A stretch of DNA of 64,000 nucleotides from Macrococcus bovicus. Its GTDB lineage: Bacteria > Bacillota > Bacilli > Staphylococcales > Staphylococcaceae. The notes below the pieces were generated by a model, which saw only the letters and a list, made by a program, of their open reading frames with translations, was not told where the DNA came from and ran no database searches. The position numbers were made by a program, and so were the translations under genes. Shown one piece after another: positions 46,241 through 53,749 of this stretch. Numbering within the stretch: position 1 is the first letter of the stretch; the number at the start of each line of letters is the position of its first letter. The stretch covers positions 1 to 64,000 of the forward strand of contig NZ_SCWF01000003.1 in the NCBI RefSeq assembly GCF_004359575.1. Direction: 5' to 3'.

Positions 46241-46732
46241 ATGAAGGATAATAAGAAAATGCAACTGATCAGTGGGCTCAATATGACACCGCATCCTGAA
46301 GGCGGGTATTATAGTGAGACATATCGTTCGACCTTAACAACAGAAGGACGCGAACTTTATTCAAGCATTTATTTTTTACTGGAGACAGGCAATATCTCAC
46401 ATTTTCACCGCATTGATGCTGATGAACTGTGGTATTTTCATGGCGGTGATGCACTGACATTGCATATGATTATGGCAGATGGCACCTATCAATATGTAAA
46501 GCTCGGTCTTGATGTATTGAACGGCGAAGTCCCGCAGTTTCTTGTGCCTAAAAACACTATTTTCGCGTCTACAGTTGAAGCGGATCATGAGTGGAGCCTG
46601 GTCGGGTGTATGGTGTCACCGGGATTTAAGTTCGAGACATTTGAACTTTTCACGCAAGATGAACTGCTGAAGATATACCCTGAACATGAAGCACTGATTT
46701 TAAAATATGCATTGAAGGAGATCAGGGATTAG
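46241..46732 (+). CDS. Cupin protein, DUF985
   Basis: 163 residues, single cupin domain: LNMTPHPEGGYYSETYRS (family signature), FHRIDADELWYFHGGDALTLH with metal-binding His/Glu, and VGCMVSPGFKFETFEL. Probably a sugar- or nucleotide-modifying metalloenzyme; substrate unknown. AGGGGGAACT precedes the ATG. It overlaps the acyltransferase start by one base, so coupled. Confidence 0.86.
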   Translation: MKDNKKMQLISGLNMTPHPEGGYYSETYRSTLTTEGRELYSSIYFLLETGNISHFHRIDADELWYFHGGDALTLHMIMADGTYQYVKLGLDVLNGEVPQFLVPKNTIFASTVEADHEWSLVGCMVSPGFKFETFELFTQDELLKIYPEHEALILKYALKEIRD

Positions 46733-48732
46733 TGGAGACGGTTAATCAAAATAAAAAGTTTCGTCCGGAGATCGAAGGCCTGCGCGTCATCGCTGCGCTC
46801 CTTGTAGCCGTCTATCATATCTGGTTGGGTAAGGTATCGGGAGGAGTAGACGTTTTTTTCGTGGTGTCAGGCTTTCTGATCACGACAAGTCTATTGTCTA
46901 AAGTCAGAAGGACGGGTACGGTCAATTTCTTTGACTTTATCTTCGGACTGCTGAGAAGACTAGTGCCTGCTGCATTTTTTATCTTGTTTACAGTCATTGT
47001 CCTCAGTTATTTCTTTTTGCCGGAAGTACAATGGTCACAGACAATAAAGGAAATCTTTGCATCAGCTTTCTATTATGAGAACTGGCAACTGGCCTATACA
47101 GCTACTGACTATCTGGATCATACCAACGCAAAAAGTCCGGTTCAGCATTTCTGGGCAATGAGTATCCAAGGACAGTTCTATATCATCTGGTTCTTGCTGA
47201 TCTGGTTAGCAATCTGGAGTGCGAAGTGGATGAAAACAACGGTGAAAAAACCACTTTTCATTCTGTTTTTAATTCTATTTGCTGTTTCGTTTGTGTTTTC
47301 AGTTTATCTGACTGCTATCAATCAACCGTGGGCCTATTTTGATACACGAACACGGGTCTGGGAGTTTGCGCTTGGCGGTTTACTTTGTCTGCTTCTGACT
47401 CGTATTAAGTTGCCTCATATGCTGGCTGGCTTACTCGGCTGGCTGGGTTTATTGATGCTGGTATCGTGCGGTTTAGTGCTGAATGTATCATCACTGTTCC
47501 CTGGCTATGTGGCATTATGGCCGACCCTGGCAGCAGTCTTCATTCTGATTTCAGGTGAGAATCCTTCGAAGTTCGGGGTTGAGAAACTGCTCGGCACCGC
47601 CTGGATGGTTAAACTGGGCGCATTGTCTTATGGGTTTTATTTATGGCACTGGGTAGTATTGACATTCTACCATGTGTTTAAAGAAGTTAAGCATGTTCCC
47701 CTTACAGATGGCCTATTGATTCTAGCAGGCTCACTTCTCCTGTCCTGGCTGACGACACGCTTTGTCGAACGGCCGTTACGAAAAATGAAGTTTCCGAATA
47801 AAAGTGCACGTACAGCGTTACTGCTAGGTAGCTTGCTGGCGATTGTAGCGGGCAGCAATGCATTCTGGTTCTACCAGATGAGCAGTGATCAGGTGGCTGA
47901 CCAGAAACTGATAGGTTCAGATGATTATCCGGGCGCACGTTCTATTGACATGGATAATGTGCCGCAAAAAGATTATCTGCCTGAAGCAGAAGCAATCAAA
48001 AATGACAAAGCAGACCCTTATACAGATGGCTGTCATGTGGCGGCGGGTGACCCGGTGGTGAAGGTTTGTGAGTATGGTGTTACAGAAAATTATGATTATA
48101 CTGTCGCATTAGTAGGAAGCTCTCATGCGGCTCACTGGCAGCCTGCTCTAGTCAAAATGGCAGAGAAAAATAAAATCCGCGTCCTCAATATAACGAAAAG
48201 CGGCTGTCGTTTTTCCACCTACAAAGCAAAGCAACCATCATGTATCGCCTGGAATCAGCATGTTATTGATAAAATCGTGGCTGAGAAACCGGATATAGTC
48301 TTTGCGAATGTCGATGTAGGTTACTGGAATATTCATGAAGTGCCGGTGGGCTATATTGAACAATTCGAAGCACTGAATAAAAAAGGGATTGAAGTATTTG
48401 GTGTACGTGATACACCGTATTTCCGTAAAGATGTACCGACTTGTGTCAATCAGTATGGAGCAGATAGCCCTAAATGCCAGACAAAGCGAGAAGTACTATT
48501 CCCTGAACCTTCAGACTGGGCTAAGTTAAAGAATCCGCCGGAAAATGTACATGTCTTTGACTACACTGATTTTTTCTGTGATGAAGAAGTATGTAGACCT
48601 GTCATAGGGAATGTTATGGTGTATGTAGACAATGGTCACATTTCAAAATCCTATATGGAGACTTTGAGTCCCTATATAGAGAAGGACTTAATCCCGTTAC
48701 TCAAAAAAGCAAAAGCGAAACGTTTGTCCTGA
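46732..48732 (+). CDS. Acyltransferase 3 - SGNH protein (OatA-like)
   Basis: 666 residues: an N-terminal acyltransferase-3 domain with about ten or eleven membrane segments (FRPEIEGLRVIAALLVAVYHIW; GGVDVFFVVSGFLI; RLVPAAFFI) and an extracytoplasmic SGNH domain from about residue 400 (VALVGSSHAAHWQPAL nucleophile; DNGHISKSY Asp-x-x-His). Such proteins acetylate wall or surface polymers, for example peptidoglycan O-acetylation by OatA. GTG start overlaps the cupin gene. Longer than S. aureus OatA, so a different acceptor is possible. Confidence 0.85.
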   Translation: METVNQNKKFRPEIEGLRVIAALLVAVYHIWLGKVSGGVDVFFVVSGFLITTSLLSKVRRTGTVNFFDFIFGLLRRLVPAAFFILFTVIVLSYFFLPEVQWSQTIKEIFASAFYYENWQLAYTATDYLDHTNAKSPVQHFWAMSIQGQFYIIWFLLIWLAIWSAKWMKTTVKKPLFILFLILFAVSFVFSVYLTAINQPWAYFDTRTRVWEFALGGLLCLLLTRIKLPHMLAGLLGWLGLLMLVSCGLVLNVSSLFPGYVALWPTLAAVFILISGENPSKFGVEKLLGTAWMVKLGALSYGFYLWHWVVLTFYHVFKEVKHVPLTDGLLILAGSLLLSWLTTRFVERPLRKMKFPNKSARTALLLGSLLAIVAGSNAFWFYQMSSDQVADQKLIGSDDYPGARSIDMDNVPQKDYLPEAEAIKNDKADPYTDGCHVAAGDPVVKVCEYGVTENYDYTVALVGSSHAAHWQPALVKMAEKNKIRVLNITKSGCRFSTYKAKQPSCIAWNQHVIDKIVAEKPDIVFANVDVGYWNIHEVPVGYIEQFEALNKKGIEVFGVRDTPYFRKDVPTCVNQYGADSPKCQTKREVLFPEPSDWAKLKNPPENVHVFDYTDFFCDEEVCRPVIGNVMVYVDNGHISKSYMETLSPYIEKDLIPLLKKAKAKRLS

Positions 48733-48750
48733 TGGATGAACGTTTTTTTC
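48717..48750 (+). terminator. Terminator
   Basis: AAACGTT-loop-AACGTTT with a T-run after the acyltransferase gene; it overlaps the last codons. Confidence 0.65.
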
Positions 48751-48797
48751 GCAAATAAAGATGCATTTAATTACAATAGGATTAAGGAGATGATGCG

Positions 48798-49178
48798 ATG
48801 ATTCGAGCATTCAGGACGGCTGATATTGATCAGATTCAGGCTCTGAATAAGGCAGAAGGCTGGGATAATTTAGTTGCTCGTCACGAACAGACCCTGCATA
48901 GCTGGCAACATAGTGTCGCATTCGTAATGGAGCTAGAAAATGAAGTGGTCGCCTGTATTCGTGCGCTGACAGATGGCTATGTCTCCCTTTATGTCTGTGA
49001 GCTGATAGTGAGAAAAGATGTCAGAGGTAAGGGGTATGCAAGAGTTCTGCTGGATTATGTACATGATATCTATCCTTCTACACGAATGGAACTTCTTGCA
49101 ACAGCGGATTCCAAGGATTACTATACACCCAGATTCAGACCATTTTACGGCTTTAGAAGAACATACCATGAAAACTAA
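48798..49178 (+). CDS. GNAT-family acetyltransferase
   Basis: 126 residues. CELIVRKDVRGKGYARVLLDYVH is the acetyl-CoA loop and MELLATADSKDYYTPRFRPFYGF the C-terminal strand. Substrate unknown. AAGGAGATGATGCG precedes the ATG. 12 bp before the SDR gene. Confidence 0.85.
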   Translation: MIRAFRTADIDQIQALNKAEGWDNLVARHEQTLHSWQHSVAFVMELENEVVACIRALTDGYVSLYVCELIVRKDVRGKGYARVLLDYVHDIYPSTRMELLATADSKDYYTPRFRPFYGFRRTYHEN

Positions 49179-49190
49179 GGAGTGAATAGA

Positions 49191-49970
49191 ATGGATTTAG
49201 GTTTAAAGGATAAAGTCGCAGTGATTACAGGTTCAAGTAAAGGAATTGGCAAAGAAACAGCCATGCTCCTGACTGAAGAAGGAGCGAAAGTTGTTTTGGT
49301 GGCACGCAATGAAACGGGATTAGATGAAGCGGTTCAGGAGATAAAAGAGAAAACCGGCCAGACTCTGAGTTACGTCGTAGCAGATGTCACAAAAGAAGAA
49401 GATGCAAAGAAAATTATTGCACATGCAGTACAAACATATGGTCGTCTGGATATTCTGATCAACAATGCGGGTTCTGCATTTGCTGAAAATTTTGAGAATG
49501 TTGAACTCAGCGACTGGCAGAATGATTTAAATCTGAAGCTTTTTGGTTGGCTGCATATGATTCATGCTTCTTTGCCTGAACTCAAGAAACAAGGTGGTGC
49601 TATCCTTAATCTGACAGCAGTTGCCGGCAAAACACCACCCGCTGAATCGTCACCGACATCTGTGTCACGAGCAGCAGGACTTGCACTGACTAAAACACTC
49701 AGCAAAGACTTAGCACCCTATAATATTCGTGTCAATGCAGTCTGTATCGGTCTGATTCGAAGTGGGCAGATTGAGAAACGCTGGCAGCAGGAAGCGCCTG
49801 AGAAGTCATGGGAAGAATATGCAAGAGATCCGAAGTTCAGTATTCCGCTTGGCCGAATCGGTGATACGAGAGAAGCAGCAAATGTTATTTCATTCCTTGT
49901 TTCAGATGCTGCAAGCTATGTAACAGGTACGGCAGTTAATATCGATGGTGGCAGTGGAGCTGCTTTATAG
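49191..49970 (+). CDS. SDR-family protein with altered catalytic residues
   Basis: 259 residues with a complete classical SDR cofactor site (VITGSSKGIGKETAMLL; VVADVTKEEDAKK; LINNAGSAFAENF). In place of the catalytic Ser-Tyr-Lys the sequence reads NLTAVAG and SPTSVSRAAG: the tyrosine aligns with threonine and the lysine with arginine. The C-terminal ASYVTGTAVNIDGGSG is normal. It may therefore bind nucleotide without standard oxidoreductase chemistry. ATG at 49191 follows AAGGAG at 8 bases. Confidence 0.85.
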   Translation: MDLGLKDKVAVITGSSKGIGKETAMLLTEEGAKVVLVARNETGLDEAVQEIKEKTGQTLSYVVADVTKEEDAKKIIAHAVQTYGRLDILINNAGSAFAENFENVELSDWQNDLNLKLFGWLHMIHASLPELKKQGGAILNLTAVAGKTPPAESSPTSVSRAAGLALTKTLSKDLAPYNIRVNAVCIGLIRSGQIEKRWQQEAPEKSWEEYARDPKFSIPLGRIGDTREAANVISFLVSDAASYVTGTAVNIDGGSGAAL

Positions 49971-49991
49971 AGTATCTGACTAAATACACGC

Positions 49992-50397
49992 TGAGTTATG
50001 AGCGATAAACATGAAATATCGCTCGTAACGGGGGACAACCGCAGCAATAGTATGAGTTATGAGCGATAAACGTGAAATATCGCTCACAACAAGGGACGAC
50101 CGCAGCAATTGTATGAGTTATGAGCGATAAACGTGAAATATCGCTCACAACAAGGGACGACCGCAGCAATGATATGAGTTATGAGCGATAAACGTAAAAT
50201 ATCGCTCATAACAAGGGGCGACCGCAACAATTGTATGAGTTATGAGCGATAAACATGAAATATCGCTCATAACAAGGGACGACCGCAGCAATAGTATGAG
50301 TTATGAGCGATAAACGTGAAATATCGCTCACAACAAGGGACGACCGCAGCAATGATATGAGTTATGAGCGATAAACATGAAATATCGCTCATAACGT
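49992..50397. repeat. Seven-copy 61-bp tandem repeat with palindromic core
   Basis: Units start at 49992, 50053, 50114, 50175, 50236, 50297 and 50358 (the last is truncated). Each contains GTTATGAGCGATA, a 9-base centre (AAC-A/G-TGAAA) and TATCGCTCATAAC or variants, forming a 13-bp stem, then a conserved 26-base tail (AAGGGACGACCGCAGCAAT plus TNTA). Substitutions occur within arms (CTCATAAC, CTCACAAC, CTCGTAAC). The linkers are conserved, so this is not a CRISPR array. No open frame. Located between an SDR gene and a GntR-ABC operon. Confidence 0.9.
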
Positions 50398-50421
50398 TAA
50401 TCAAACTTATGCTATTAGTAG

Positions 50422-50453
50422 ACCGCATACCTAGAGGGTATGTGGTTTTTTTG
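50422..50453 (+). terminator. Terminator after the repeat array
   Basis: ACCGCATACC-TAGAG-GGTATGTGGT followed by TTTTTT. If transcription crosses the repeats it would stop here. Confidence 0.85.
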
Positions 50454-50477
50454 ATAACAAAAATTTTACAAAAGTGC

Positions 50478-50522
50478 TTGTGCTTATACCGTACTAACTG
50501 TATTATATTAATTAATACAGTT
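50478..50522 (+). promoter_or_regulatory. GntR-ABC promoter and operator
   Basis: TTGTGC (50478-50483), 17-bp spacer, TATTAT (50501-50506). A perfect inverted repeat AACTGTATTA (50496-50505) / TAATACAGTT (50513-50522) with a 7-base centre overlaps the -10 region and start site. It is the likely binding site of the downstream GntR protein (autorepression), by analogy with YtrA-type regulators. Confidence 0.7.
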
Positions 50523-50551
50523 TGTACAATAAAGATAAAGGAGGTCATCTA

Positions 50552-50941
50552 TTGATTTCAATTGATAACCGCAGTCGTACCCCTTTATATGAGCAGTTAA
50601 TCGAGAACATTAAACTGCAGATTATTAAAGGCGTCATGAAACCTGATGAGCAGCTGCCCTCTGTCAGACAGATGGCACAGGAACTGACCATCAATCCGAA
50701 TACGATTCAAAAAGCATATCGAGAACTTGAACGCGAAGGCTTCACTTATTCTATTCCAGGCCGAGGCAGCTTTGTTCAAAAAATAGAGACAGATATTAAT
50801 AAGGAGCGTGTGGATGAATTGACAACTGAACTGGAACGTATCATACAGGAACTTTTATTCCTCGGTCTGACGAAAGAAGAGTTACAGCAAAAAATTGAAA
50901 TTATCGCGGGAGGTGAACAGCATGAACGTCAAGGCGATTGA
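50552..50941 (+). CDS. GntR-family (YtrA-type) regulator
   Basis: 129 residues: winged helix (SIDNRSRTPLYEQLIENIKLQIIKG; LPSVRQMAQELTINPNTIQKAYRELEREGF) with a short C-terminal helix pair for dimerisation and no large effector domain, the YtrA subfamily layout. Such regulators usually control adjacent ABC transporters. TTG at 50552 is chosen from AAAGGAGG; an upstream in-frame start would place that site inside the gene. Overlaps the ABC ATPase gene by 20 bases. Confidence 0.9.
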   Translation: MISIDNRSRTPLYEQLIENIKLQIIKGVMKPDEQLPSVRQMAQELTINPNTIQKAYRELEREGFTYSIPGRGSFVQKIETDINKERVDELTTELERIIQELLFLGLTKEELQQKIEIIAGGEQHERQGD

Positions 50942-51827
50942 AGTTAGTAAATCATTTGACCGTTATCAGGCGGTCAGAGAAGCCACATTAGAACTGGTTC
51001 CTGGTACCATACATGGTTTACTGGGATCAAATGGAGCAGGAAAGACGACTTTCTTAAAATTGTTAGCCGGTATCTACCAGGCTGACAGCGGACAGATTCT
51101 CTATGATGAAGAAGAGGTTTATGAAAACACAGCTGTTAAAGAAGAGATGCTCTTTATGCCGGACATTCCTTATTTCTTCAATTATTCTAATTTAAACGAG
51201 ATGTCTGCTTTTTATAAAGAATCTTACCCGGGATTTAGTGACAGCCGTTTTCTTCAGTTGGTCAAACTACTGAAGCTGAATCCGAAGCAGCGATTCAACC
51301 GCATGTCAAAAGGGATGAAGCGTCAAGCAGCATTCATTCTGTCGTTGTCCTGCCAGCCTAAAGTACTCCTGCTCGATGAACCATTTGACGGACTGGATCC
51401 TGTTGTCAGACATACCATCAAAAATCTGCTTATTCAGGATGTTTCAAGCCACCAGATGTCTATTCTGGTTTCCAGCCACAATCTGCGTGAGATGGAAGAC
51501 TTCTGTGACAGCATCTCCATCATGCACGAAGGAACGATGCTGATTAATCGTGAACTCGACAGCCTGAAACGGGAGCACTGCAAAGTTCAGGTTGCATTCG
51601 AAACACTGCCGCCGGAATCATTCTATAGAGACTTAAAAGCACTCGACCGTAAAATAAAAGGTCGTGTCGTCACATGTATCACTGTAGGCAGTGACAGCCA
51701 TATAGAAGAAATCATTACGCGATATCATCCGCTCATGTATGATATTCTGCCGCTGACTTTAGAAGAGATATTTACTTATGAGATGGGAGGACACGGCTAT
51801 GCTATCGAAAATATTATCGTTGAATAA
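50922..51827 (+). CDS. ABC transporter ATP-binding protein
   Basis: 301 residues. Walker A GSNGAGKTTF (about 36-45), signature MSKGMKRQ (variant of LSGGQ), Walker B VLLLDEPFDGLD, and the H-loop SSHNLREME. The variant signature motif is common in YtrB/BcrA-type exporters. GCGGGAGGTGAACAGC precedes the ATG; overlaps both neighbours, so the three genes are co-translated. Confidence 0.92.
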   Translation: MNVKAIEVSKSFDRYQAVREATLELVPGTIHGLLGSNGAGKTTFLKLLAGIYQADSGQILYDEEEVYENTAVKEEMLFMPDIPYFFNYSNLNEMSAFYKESYPGFSDSRFLQLVKLLKLNPKQRFNRMSKGMKRQAAFILSLSCQPKVLLLDEPFDGLDPVVRHTIKNLLIQDVSSHQMSILVSSHNLREMEDFCDSISIMHEGTMLINRELDSLKREHCKVQVAFETLPPESFYRDLKALDRKIKGRVVTCITVGSDSHIEEIITRYHPLMYDILPLTLEEIFTYEMGGHGYAIENIIVE

Positions 51828-53697
51828 AGGCTTGTTTCAGCATTTCTTTTTCAATAATTTAATCTTTATGGCAATCAACATCATCTGTACATTCTTCCTG
51901 CTGCCATTTGGTTATATCTTAATGACTTATAGTGAAGATGGGCAAATGTATAGCACGAATAGTCATCTGCTAGGTATGGACGCTGCTATCCTTTCCATCT
52001 TTCTGGTCGGCACATTATTTTATGGTGTACTGAGTGCACTAGGCATGACTTATTTCCTGAAGAATGAAGATGCGTCAGACTTTATGCATAGCCTGCCGTT
52101 TAAAAGACATCAGATACTGGCGCATATGCTTGCTGCTTTTACGGCGACAGTCGCCATCAATCTAATTATTAACGGCGTTATCCTCAGTCTGTTTTCACTT
52201 CATTTCAAGGACATCACGGCCGGTAAAATCTTTGACTGGGTGATTCTGACATTAATTGTCTCACTGTTCTCGTTCATATTTACGCTTTTTGTCGGCCAGC
52301 TGATCAATCATTACTTTGGCCATCTGGTGCTCACTGCTTTATTGCTCATGCTGCCTGTTCTCTTCCACAGCCTTGCAACAGGGATATACAATAATTTATT
52401 CCGCGGTGCGACGATACTGGATTTTGATCCGGGCCAGGAAAAAGTCTATACACTGTCAGAGAATCTGACATTCCCGGTTGGTATGGTCAATCATATCGTT
52501 GACCGGATAGACTGGCTGTATTTTGGTATTGCGATGCTCGTAGCATGCCTACTGCTCGCTTTGACCTACTTCCTTTATGAGCGCCGGCGCAATGAGCGTA
52601 TTGTTCATTCTTTCCAGCGTTCTTGGCTTGAATGGGCGTTTATCACGTTAGTTGTCCTACTCGGTGTAATGGTGGCAGGGACTATTTTTACTGCAGGCGT
52701 GCAGAACTTATTGATTATCGCCATCATCTATATAATGTCATTCCTGATCATCTATCTGCTGGCACAGGCAGTCAATCAGCGAAGTCCGAGAGTAAGATTG
52801 AATGTCCGCGCTATGGCTTTGACGTTTCTAGTGGTCGCGCTGATACTCGCAGCGACTTATTCCTATGGTAAATGGCAGGAAGGTTACGTGCCGGACGTGA
52901 ATCAGGTGGCATCAGTGAATATGGAAACCGAAATGTCTGAGGAAATGAGACCACACCTGAAAAGTTACGTGACAGACCCCACTTATATCAAAGAAGTCGT
53001 GGCGCTGCATCAGAATATTATCAATCATAATCCAAGTGTAGGTTATGGCAGCTTCTCCGTAACGTATAAGATGAAAAATGGTAACCTTCAACACCGCACG
53101 TATAGCGATCTCTCTGAAGAACAGTTCAAGCAAGCATCAGAGCTGGTGGACAATAAAATCTATGCCAAAGCAATCGCCGAAGGTTATGACTGGGCCGATC
53201 AGGAAAATGATACTGTTAATATCTATATCGATGAAGGTGATACACAAGTCATTGAACCTAACTATAATTCAGAATTTATAAAAGCATTAAAAGCAGATAT
53301 GGCGGTAGCCAATACTGAAAATTCTGCGGTCCGTATTTCATCTTCCTCTGTATCCATTTCACTTGATCGATTAGATGGCAGATATACTGATTTTAGTCTC
53401 TCACCTTATCATCATCATTTAATTGACTATATGATGAAGAATAAAATGATTGATGAGCCGAGTGATATCTTTAAAGCAGATGAATATTATCGTCTGAATG
53501 TCAAACCGGATCACTTTGATGGTCAGACGACTGTTGATGACACTGAAATGAAAAAACTGAAGAAAACAAAAGTAACTCAGCAGGCTTTCAATCAGGCGTT
53601 GAATGAGGGTTCAGCTGATATCGAGGGTGATGATATATATGCTGTCGGTAAAGATGGATCATTTGCTATAATTAAGATGAATAAAGAAGTGAAATAA
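51799..53697 (+). CDS. ABC transporter permease with extracytoplasmic domain
   Basis: 632 residues, unusually large. Five to seven membrane segments occupy the first half (IFMAINIICTFFLLPFGYI; AAILSIFLVGTLFYGVL; LIINGVILSLF; FVGQLINHYFGHLVLTALLLML; LYFGIAMLVACLLLALTYFL; AFITLVVLLGVMVAGTIF; LTFLVVALILAATYSYG). They are followed by a roughly 270-residue soluble, probably extracellular, C-terminal region. That region recalls YtrC/D or lantibiotic-immunity permeases, where the extra domain binds the substrate. Coupled to the ATPase gene. Confidence 0.85.
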   Translation: MLSKILSLNKGLFQHFFFNNLIFMAINIICTFFLLPFGYILMTYSEDGQMYSTNSHLLGMDAAILSIFLVGTLFYGVLSALGMTYFLKNEDASDFMHSLPFKRHQILAHMLAAFTATVAINLIINGVILSLFSLHFKDITAGKIFDWVILTLIVSLFSFIFTLFVGQLINHYFGHLVLTALLLMLPVLFHSLATGIYNNLFRGATILDFDPGQEKVYTLSENLTFPVGMVNHIVDRIDWLYFGIAMLVACLLLALTYFLYERRRNERIVHSFQRSWLEWAFITLVVLLGVMVAGTIFTAGVQNLLIIAIIYIMSFLIIYLLAQAVNQRSPRVRLNVRAMALTFLVVALILAATYSYGKWQEGYVPDVNQVASVNMETEMSEEMRPHLKSYVTDPTYIKEVVALHQNIINHNPSVGYGSFSVTYKMKNGNLQHRTYSDLSEEQFKQASELVDNKIYAKAIAEGYDWADQENDTVNIYIDEGDTQVIEPNYNSEFIKALKADMAVANTENSAVRISSSSVSISLDRLDGRYTDFSLSPYHHHLIDYMMKNKMIDEPSDIFKADEYYRLNVKPDHFDGQTTVDDTEMKKLKKTKVTQQAFNQALNEGSADIEGDDIYAVGKDGSFAIIKMNKEVK

Positions 53698-53721
53698 GAA
53701 GATGCTTGCATCTTCTTATTT
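53692..53721 (+). terminator. Perfect hairpin at the permease stop codon
   Basis: 14-bp perfect stem AAATAAGAAGATGC-TT-GCATCTTCTTATTT containing the permease stop codon, followed by CCTTAT. No real T-run; it may protect the mRNA end or attenuate read-through into the PLD gene. Confidence 0.55.
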
Positions 53722-53749
53722 CCTTATGACCCGGGAAATGGAGGATGTT

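Noticed and set aside
49992-50397. CRISPR array
   Set aside because: The sequences between the palindromes are themselves conserved, unit length is a fixed 61 bp, and no cas genes are nearby.
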